From: Ornithodoros turicata
Lineage: Eukaryota > Arthropoda > Arachnida > Ixodida > Argasidae
Reading direction: 5' to 3'
Assembly: GCF_037126465.1 (NCBI RefSeq)
Contig: NC_088204.1
Span: 80,738,361-80,802,360, forward strand
DNA length: 64,000 bases
The notes under the pieces were generated by a model. The model had not been told where the DNA came from. It saw only the letters and a list, made by a program, of their open reading frames with translations, and searched no databases. Position 1 is the first letter of the stretch; each line of letters begins with the position of its first letter. Position numbers and translations under genes: made by a program. Shown one piece after another: positions 57,471-64,000 of the stretch.

Positions 57471-57735
57471 TTGCCCAATATTGGACCAATATTGTCAATA
57501 CTAGCCCATTATTGGGCCGGCATTGCCAATATGGGTCCAATCTTGGTCCAGTATTGGGCCGGCATTGCCAATATTGGTCCGATACTGGCAATACTGACCA
57601 ATATTGGCAGTGCCGGCCCAATACTTGACCAATATTGGCAGTGCCGGCCCAATACTTGACCAATATTGGGCCAATCTTGGCCCAATGTTGGGCCGGCATT
57701 GCCAATATCTGTCCAATGTTGGGCCAAGATATTGT
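57471..57735. repeat. CCAATATTGG palindromic array
   Basis: About 265 bp of words such as GGCCGGCATTGCCAATATTGG and CCAATATTGGCAGTGCCGGC in both orientations, including a direct 33-bp repeat. Frames on both strands stay open because the repeat lacks stops. Confidence 0.9.
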
Positions 57736-59183
57736 GCTGCTTGGGTAGGTAGTCTTAGGAAACCGTGTGCACTTTCCGACTCACTTTCTTGTATCGCTAT
57801 CAGCCAATCGGCTACGTTGGTATCTGAAAATGAATCGATTTATCGCGGTTTCCAAAGACTCCCTACTATATACAAGCAGGAAACATATATAAGTAGTTTT
57901 AACAGTGAAGCGCAACAACAACAACAACAATAAATGAAGGAGAAGTGATGATGACATGGGACCCTACCCCACTTCACAGAGGTTAATATGAGAGGATGAA
58001 TTATGGTGAACGCGAAGCGACGACAGGTCGGAGTTCTGCTCTACGAGGAGTTCAGTGGCTCGCATGAAAGCAAAAAGGGAACGAAGAGCCCAGCACTGAT
58101 GCGCAGCGGAGCTCTATGGGCCAAGTACTTTGGACATGCTGAATAGTCTATGGTCAAGGAGCTCAAGTTGGAGCAAAGCGCGTTACCCATCATCCCACGT
58201 TTTCATTCTTTTCTATAGCATTCCTACTTCTTAACATCAAATACTTCAACTGAGTATTCAATCGTTACTTCTACCCCTTTAGACGCCGCCTGTTTACTTA
58301 CATGTTGGCTCTGCTTAGTTCTTGTTACTTACATATAATTTGTCCACTTGACGAGCCTTAATTACAACTTGAACCTTCTATAGGCACTCTTTCTTACTTC
58401 ACTCACGTCACTTTGACGATGCTCTTCTTATTCGCTCACTCTGGCTTCGAAAGTCTTTCCACGATAAACGTACAAAGTATAAGAAACACGCTAACGAACC
58501 CACGCATTCACTTGATCCCGAGTACCCTTCGTACCCCCTCCACCCACCTCAAAAAGGAAAAGAAAACATATCCTCACCCTTAACGAGGACCCTTAACAAC
58601 GTGGCACAACGTGTCATGCCGTGTCGCTAACGAAGGCTACACAAAAAAAGAAAAAATACACCGATCGTGTTAGCCGTCGCAAACACTGATAAATTCTCTC
58701 ATTATTTCCTTTTGTCACGCGAGAAACTTCGCAGAAAGTCTCCATATAGGAGACCGCAGTTTTGCATCTGTGTCGTCCTTTATTTATTTTACGACCAAGT
58801 CGTATAAGGAAGCGAACTTATGCCCGAAGCGCCGTTTGGTTGGCCGTCAGGAGGGGGGGGGATGTCATTTCCGCTTCCGGTAGGCAGTTTTACGGCGGCC
58901 GGATCTGGTGTAATTGGTCGTTTGTGAGCTGGTAAATGACCCTGCAACGTGGTTATCAGCCGCGGCTGGTTAACGTTGATTGGGCGATATGGGATGGTTC
59001 CACGCGGTGAAGAAACGCAGGATAGTCTCTGTCCTATCAAGGATTCGGCCAGGATTATCATGTGACGGGAGTGTTGGGGTTTCACAAGGAGAGGAGGAGG
59101 TCCCTTACAGACGTCTCAGCCCGCTACTGGCCTGCAATTCATGTAAAATGTATTCATACAACAAATCCATCGAAGAAAAAGCC
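57736..59183. other. Gene-free stretch
   Basis: No gene was recognised. A (CAACAA)n run lies at 57910-57930. Confidence 0.35.
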
Positions 59184-59396
59184 CACAATCTTAGAAATGA
59201 ACTTCACCGCGTAGCAGGCTCCTATAGCCAACCATCATTTCGAATGATATCGTTATCTGCCCTGATTTGTTGAAAACGGGAGGCGTAGGCCTTTTTTGTG
59301 ACAATTATGAACCGCGTAAGTGTCACAAAAAGGCGTACGCCTCCCGTTTACAACAAATCAGGGCAGATAACGATATCATTCGAGATGATAGTTGGC
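59184..59396. mobile_element. Palindromic MITE lacking its right end
   Basis: The left end CACAATCTTAGAAATGAAC starts it. Both cores are present, but the right arm stops at GATGATAGTTGG, where the next copy begins after TA. The missing 40 bp do not reappear beyond that copy. Confidence 0.88.
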
Positions 59397-59398
59397 TA

Positions 59399-59713
59399 CA
59401 CTCTTAAAAATGAACTTCACCGCATAGCACGCTCCTTGCCAACCATAATGTCCAATGATATCGTTATATGCCATGATTTGCTGAAAACTGTAGGCGTACG
59501 CCCTTTTTGTGACACTTATGCTGTTCATAATTGTCACAAAAAGGCACTGAAAACGGGAGGTGTACGCCTCTTTTGTGACAATTATGAACAGCATAAGTGC
59601 CACAAAGAAGGTGTGCGCCTCCCGTTCCCATCAAACCAGGGCCGATAACGATATCATTCGAGATTATGGTTGGCAAGGAGCGTGCTATGCGGTGAAGTTC
59701 ATATTTAAGACTG
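59399..59713. mobile_element. Palindromic MITE with doubled centre
   Basis: This 315-bp copy has two loop regions: ACACTTATGCTGTTCATAAT, then a second centre around GGGAGGTGTACGCC and ACAATTATGAACAGCATAAG. The outer ends CACTCTTAAAAATGAACTTC and ATATTTAAGACTG lie between TA dinucleotides. Confidence 0.9.
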
Positions 59714-59837
59714 TACTTAACGTTGTCCATCAACACCCACCCCATTCTATATTGTCCTTGGACACCTAAATATGAATCGCAAGCAGCGATAAAAGTGAAG
59801 AGTTAGTACACATGCACGGCACAATTGCTCTGCACCT

Positions 59838-60306
59838 CCATTCTCATCAGACAAGTAGCTCGAGGTAAAAGTCGGAAGCACAATCGTGCCGTAAAGCTTG
59901 CGACAAAATCGGAAGTGGTTGGCGCCTACAGTAACCTAACTACTGCAGTTAACTCCTCGAAGTAGTAGTTTAACTAGTAGCGGCACACTACATTTATGCA
60001 AGTAGTTGATAACTACTTTTTAACTACAATGAGGTAGTTTAACTAGTTAACTACACTCTTAAAAATGAACTTCACCACATAGCACGCTCCTAGCCAACCA
60101 TCACCCCGAATGACAACGTTCTCGGCCTAGATTTGTTGAAAACGGGAGGAGGAGCCTATTTTGTGATCATTATGCACGGCACAAAATAGGCTCCTCCTCC
60201 CGTTTTCAACAAATCAGGGGCGAGAACGTTGTCATTCGGGGTGATGGTTGGCTAGGAGCGTGCTATGTGGTGAAGTTCATTTTTAAGAGTGTACTGGCCA
60301 TCACTG
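59838..60306. mobile_element. hAT-type MITE, CAGTGATGGCC family, copy 2, left end missing
   Basis: From TTCTCATCAGACAAGTAGCTC onward it matches the interior and right end of 53566-53910, ending CTGGCCATCACTG. It contains the palindromic MITE 60054-60291 near its right end. Confidence 0.9.
60054..60291. mobile_element. Palindromic MITE, GGAGGAGCCTATTTT subtype, nested
   Basis: The arms meet at GAGGAGCCTATTTTGTGATC and its complement. The ends CACTCTTAAAAATGAACTTC and its complement lie between TA dinucleotides. The empty site is seen in the related element at 53566-53910. Confidence 0.95.
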
Positions 60307-61576
60307 GTACTAATAAACAAAGTAGCGCGAATCCCCAATTTCGTCAAATTCGATGGAATAAATCGCGCGTTATACTTTGCCGAACAAATCTAATGAGATT
60401 TTTTTTCTCTATATTCTAATCTTTGAGTTACCACGCCTCCCCACATCTGGGCCTCGAGCGCGTCCTCACTGAAATATTGAACGGGCCACTGGTACTTAAT
60501 TCCTACACCAAGTCTTTCCCTAATGGGGATGAACGGAGTTCAAGATCCCATTCAGCTTAGACTGGATGGGTTATTTAGCGCCAACAATGGAAGAGAGGGA
60601 TTGCGAAGTTTCAATCGAACGCTGCAACTAAGGCTCTGAGCGGTTGATTCCAGCAGCGACTTATTAATTATGAAAACGACGCGAGTTGCCGGGAAATCGA
60701 CTTCATATATTATACGCTTATTGAGTGAAACGGGTCTGTAGCCTAGGAGGGAGTTTGGGGAACACTATAGAATGTGCTCTGTACGGGGAAAGGAAATTAC
60801 AGTAAAATATGGTCGTGAAGGGAAACCAGGCTTGTAATAATAGTAATGTTTTATTGGTGCCCAAGAATAGCCACAGGAGCCATAGTATTGGCGCACACGA
60901 CATGAGTCACATTGTTTATGCACTACGGTACAGTACAATACAATACAAAAACGACGCGACACAGACTATATATGTTAAATATAAAAACAGAATTAAGAGG
61001 GCATACCAGCTCTCCGTCCCAATGTATTTCCTATGGAACAGTTTTTATGCTTTCTCTCGGTAACCGCCGCGCAGATTTTGACGCGGGTGCTTTCATCATA
61101 AAGAGGAAGACGAGATGAAGAGAATTGCGGTACAGGATTTCTCGTATATGTCGTATGTATTTTACGGCGACGTCACGAATGCGAAAAAAATACACAATTT
61201 TTCTCCTCCCTCTTTGAAAAGGTTTTATTAAACTTCTATAGCCATTTCGAAAAAAACTTTTCCGTTTCTCACTCTGGAATTATTTCAGGAATCGATAGAC
61301 ATCAAATTTATATGTCTACCACTTATAGTTTTTATAAAAAAGCATGAAACGTGAGTACGCAAAATCGCCCACTCAAAGCCCCGTGAACGGCGTCATTCTG
61401 TGTTGCCATCTGGTGACGCGACAGCAAAACCGCGCGGAACATTTTGACCGTATCCATCCGCCGACCATGCAGCGCGCACGCGCACCGTAGTTGTGGCTGT
61501 TACGAATGGTGTGGGAGTGTGGATGCTCACTTTGCAACCTACTTTCGAGTTTGGTTGTGCGTTTGGTCTCGCTGCG
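60307..61576. other. Gene-free stretch
   Basis: No gene was recognised. TAATAATAGTAATGTTTTAT near 60836 with a TACAGTACAATACA tract near 60928 resembles the 26520 LINE-end layout. Confidence 0.35.
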
Positions 61577-61996
61577 ATGCCTCGAGGATTTGTGTACGGG
61601 AAGCATAAGCGGACGAAGAGGTTCATGGCGGATTTGGGTCGCATAGGTATTCGTGTTCGACGGTCTGGAAAGTCATCTGTTGAAGGTTCAAATGAATTAT
61701 GTAATGTTGCATGTTTGAGTGATAATCCTCCTGATACTAGCGCGTGTTCCGCTTCGACGAGTTCGGATCTCTTATCTAGTCAGACTCCATCCATTGATGC
61801 TGACGATATGACGTTTCCAGCTGTTGTTTCTGATCCGGCCCCTCCTGTTGATGTTGGCGATAAAACTGATAACTTCGTACTTGACGGGCGACGTATTGTC
61901 GAGATTGAGCATTTCTTTTCATCTTTGCAAGCTTTGTCTGTACATACACGTTCTTTTACGATTCACACTTCTGGATTAGAAATTAATTATTTGTAA
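61577..61996 (+). pseudogene. N-terminal fragment of a Mutator-like transposase
   Basis: From ATG 61577 the frame reads MPRGFVYGKHKRTKRFMADL, a basic start, then a Ser/Asp-rich linker. It then reads VLDGRRIVEIEHFFSSLQAL and ends at a stop after SGLEINYL. The block G-RIV---HF---L--L--H is how the Mutator-like transposase domain begins, just before the GL-S-L-L-C--C block seen at 35759-36070. The stop comes right after this block, so the protein is truncated; a lost splice or a decayed copy both fit. An in-frame upstream ATG at 61493 is possible but less typical. Confidence 0.6.
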
Positions 61997-62084
61997 TAAT
62001 AGAAATACAGACATATATAAGAATACAGACATAATTAGAAATTATATCTTTCGATTTTGCGCGAACTCAGTCCGCTAACAAAGA

Positions 62085-62290
62085 AAAAAGCGGAAATGTT
62101 AGCCTCCAAATGAGGGACAAACACACAGGGCACTGGACCGATAACCCAGAGAATGTGTGTTCGAGTCCTAGAGCTGGCTAACCTTTTCAGTGACTCCCTT
62201 CTCTCAAAGGTTAGCCTGCGCTACGGGGGCTTGCTATTCCCGGCAAAGAAACAATGAAAAAGGAAGGAAGAAACAAATAAAAAGAAGAAA
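62085..62290 (+). mobile_element. Possible tRNA-derived SINE ending in the GGCTTGCTATTCC repeat
   Basis: GGACCGATAACCCAGAGAAT then GTGTTCGAGTCCTAG (a pol III B box) leads to GGTTAGCCTGCGCTACGGG, GGCTTGCTATTCCC and an A-rich tail. The last part is the repeat seen at 39383 and 49763, which suggests those are SINE 3' ends. Confidence 0.5.
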
Positions 62291-62548
62291 ATGAAAATGT
62301 AACAAACACTGAAGGAAAATAAACACGAAATTGATTACGTCCTCTCCTTTGTCAACGTCGTTGCCTCCGACGTACAAGGCTATGAAATCCAGACCAGGCG
62401 TTACCTGGAGCTCCAAAAACCTCTCAGGGAGGTCTGTTAGCGTCGCACCACCGATGGAAAAGGTGCACACCTTTACGGACCGCGGCAAAAGAAGTCTTTC
62501 GCTCGATAAGAACTTGGTTTGGCTGTCACCAAGGATGATTCCCTTCAT
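62234..62548 (-). pseudogene. SGNH/GDSL-hydrolase-like fragment
   Basis: The minus strand reads MKGIILGDSQTKFLSSERLL, then FSIGGATLTDLPERFLELQ and FIALYVGGNDVDKGED. These correspond to the first three SGNH blocks: GDS, a Gly in GGA and GGND. The frame then runs into low-complexity Phe/Leu sequence and lacks the final Asp-His block. Such domains occur both in host esterases and in ORF1 proteins of some non-LTR retrotransposons; the repeat setting favours the latter. Confidence 0.55.
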
Positions 62549-62984
62549 AGTTCTGCTGCTGCAGTTGGCTTCAGAAGAGAAGCATCAAAAGAAGCTGCGG
62601 TTTATATACCCTCCAGAATGCATTTGAAAAGCCCAGAAATGTCAATCAGGCTATTGGACAATGTGCCCGTGGGCCTGTGACAAAGCGTGCGGGCCTTTTG
62701 AAGTGCAACAACCCGATGTCTTCGATGACATCATGCTGGTCCTGCACCTTCTTTCTCCCTCTCTCCTCTATACTTTCATGGACAGCTGACTTAGGGCATG
62801 GCCTTGGAGACCAGAACAAAAGCTTACTTAGCTGCTCGTAAAGGGATTATCGTCAGCCAGCATTGTCGCGGCAGTGTAAGAGACACCGAGACCAATAAAC
62901 CTCTTCTATTGAGCAACAGTCTTCTCCGGAACCCAAATTCACGTTCGCGAAGCAAGGAAAACCAACGACAGCGACGGGGGAACG

Positions 62985-63095
62985 GGGATATATTTATTAG
63001 ACGAAAAGGAAAAAAAAAAAAAAAACGGGATAAAGGTCAGCCAAACCGGACGTCGGCTTGCTATTCCGGAAATACATAAATAAATAAATAAAATT
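62985..63095. repeat. GTCAGCC-GGCTTGCTATTCC repeat, copy 3
   Basis: GGATATATTTATTAGACGAA, a poly-A run, GGTCAGCCAAACCGGACGTC and GGCTTGCTATTCCGG, followed by an (AAAT)n tail. Confidence 0.7.
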
Positions 63096-63258
63096 AAGAA
63101 ATAGGAGATAAACGAAACGGACGCGACGGAACAGCACGTTAGTTAGTTGATTATTACGTTAGTAAAAGTTCGGTGTTTGCATTTTCATGTTCAGGTTAGT
63201 CTTAGTGGGCTTTTGTATTTTTCGCGCAGAAATAGCCAGATAACATTTATTTACAGTA

Positions 63259-63375
63259 CCGTATTTTCCGTGTATACCGTGTATAACGCGCACTCGTGTA
63301 TTACGCGCACCCCTAAAAATGAGCCGAATTTGAGAAAACTTCCATGTATAACGCGCACCGGTGCATAAGGCACGC
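63259..63375. repeat. TATAACGCGCAC repeat element
   Basis: CCGTATTTTCCGTGTATACC leads into three variants of GTGTATAACGCGCAC within 90 bp. A similar layout marks short DNA-transposon repeats in many animals. No ends could be fixed. Confidence 0.45.
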
Positions 63376-64000
63376 CGCAATGTTGCTACAAGCTTCTGTA
63401 CTGCCACCAGTATACAGAATAAAGCAAGGCGGTGTATAATATATGCATACGCAGAAATAGCCAGATAACATTTATTTACAGTAGTTTATTTTTCAACGGG
63501 GACTTCGATCACGTTATTTTGAGATACGGCAAATTTTTCGAGACCGGTTCCCTGGATTTTCCATCTTTCGACAATCCTTGCTAGTTGCACGTTGGATGAC
63601 CCAAAACCTGTACCCGTCTGTCTTTGCACGGCGCACAAAGGGAGGCCTTCTAAGGAAGATAAGGAAAAGCTTCGGGTCACTGGGGATTCTCCGCTGAACT
63701 AGTGTCTACGCTGAACGAAAGGTCTGGTGTAATGTGAAGTACCTTGTGAAAACCAAGGAGTGTCTAAAAATATAGTACTGAGGTTTCCGGGTAATAATCA
63801 GCGCAATTATGAGACGAAAATCGTGCTCCGAGACCTCGTCGCGCGTCAAGTTCCTCCGATGTTTATGGGTTATAAAAGCTCTACACCCACTTATTCAGGT
63901 GTTTCATTGCGGTTTGATTGCATTGAAAATACGGTTCATCAACATAGAAAGTATGAGGCAACAACTACAACATCATTGTCTGACCGCCACCAACAACAGA
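63376..64000. other. Gene-free end of window
   Basis: No gene was recognised. The words GCAGAAATAGCCAGATAACATTTATTTACAG, read in two parts, occur at 63226 and 63451, a direct repeat of about 30 bp. Confidence 0.35.

Noticed and set aside
57334..57727. Overlapping open frames with IGPILAMPAQYW-like repeats
   Set aside because: They are generated by the CCAATATTGG array in several frames and both strands.
41611..59769. Recurring 60-80 codon frames with a common sequence (e.g. ACYAVKFIFKSV)
   Set aside because: They appear in many MITE copies on either strand simply because the MITE sequence is repeated. There are no start context, splice sites or known domain.

Overview
This is a repeat-rich nuclear window from an arthropod, most likely a tick. 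The clues are (TTAGG)n telomere-type repeats, a tRNA-derived SINE of the kind known from ixodid ticks, a LINE tail resembling sequences annotated as tick transposons, and spliced genes with standard GT-AG introns. The species cannot be fixed from the sequence.

Genes occupy the first 25 kb. The 3' part of MKK4 (MAP2K4, the kinase that activates JNK) runs rightward in nine exons from 1728 to 5800; its N-terminal exons lie to the left. RpS9 (leftward, 11648-13164 plus a 5' UTR exon near 13.5 kb) and an intronless PAK1IP1/MAK11 homologue (rightward, 13788-15089) diverge from a short shared promoter region. Both proteins belong to ribosome production. PTCD1, a mitochondrial pentatricopeptide protein, runs leftward in ten coding exons from 23571 to 16063, and its reading frame closes exactly across all exons (690 codons). 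A divergent small gene at 24226 has a ParB/sulfiredoxin-like motif and no firm name.

From 25 kb to the end I see no intact host gene. The stretch holds SINEs, LINE remnants, decayed DNA transposons and non-autonomous elements. The dominant feature is one family of long palindromic MITEs of about 250 bp, whose arms carry the self-complementary core GGCGTACGCC. About 21 copies or pieces lie between 41.6 and 60.3 kb, against three clear copies and two arm fragments in the first 41 kb. Several copies are nested, abutting, chimeric or internally doubled, and two are interrupted by SINEs at the same terminal site. Other families include four hAT-type non-autonomous groups (most with readable 8-bp duplications), two Tc1/mariner-type palindromes, a split transposase/YqaJ-nuclease element, an 84-bp hairpin inside a LINE, two CCAATATTGG arrays and an interstitial telomeric array.

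Boundaries were read by eye. Exon calls rest on splice signals, frame continuity and recognised family motifs. No database search was possible.
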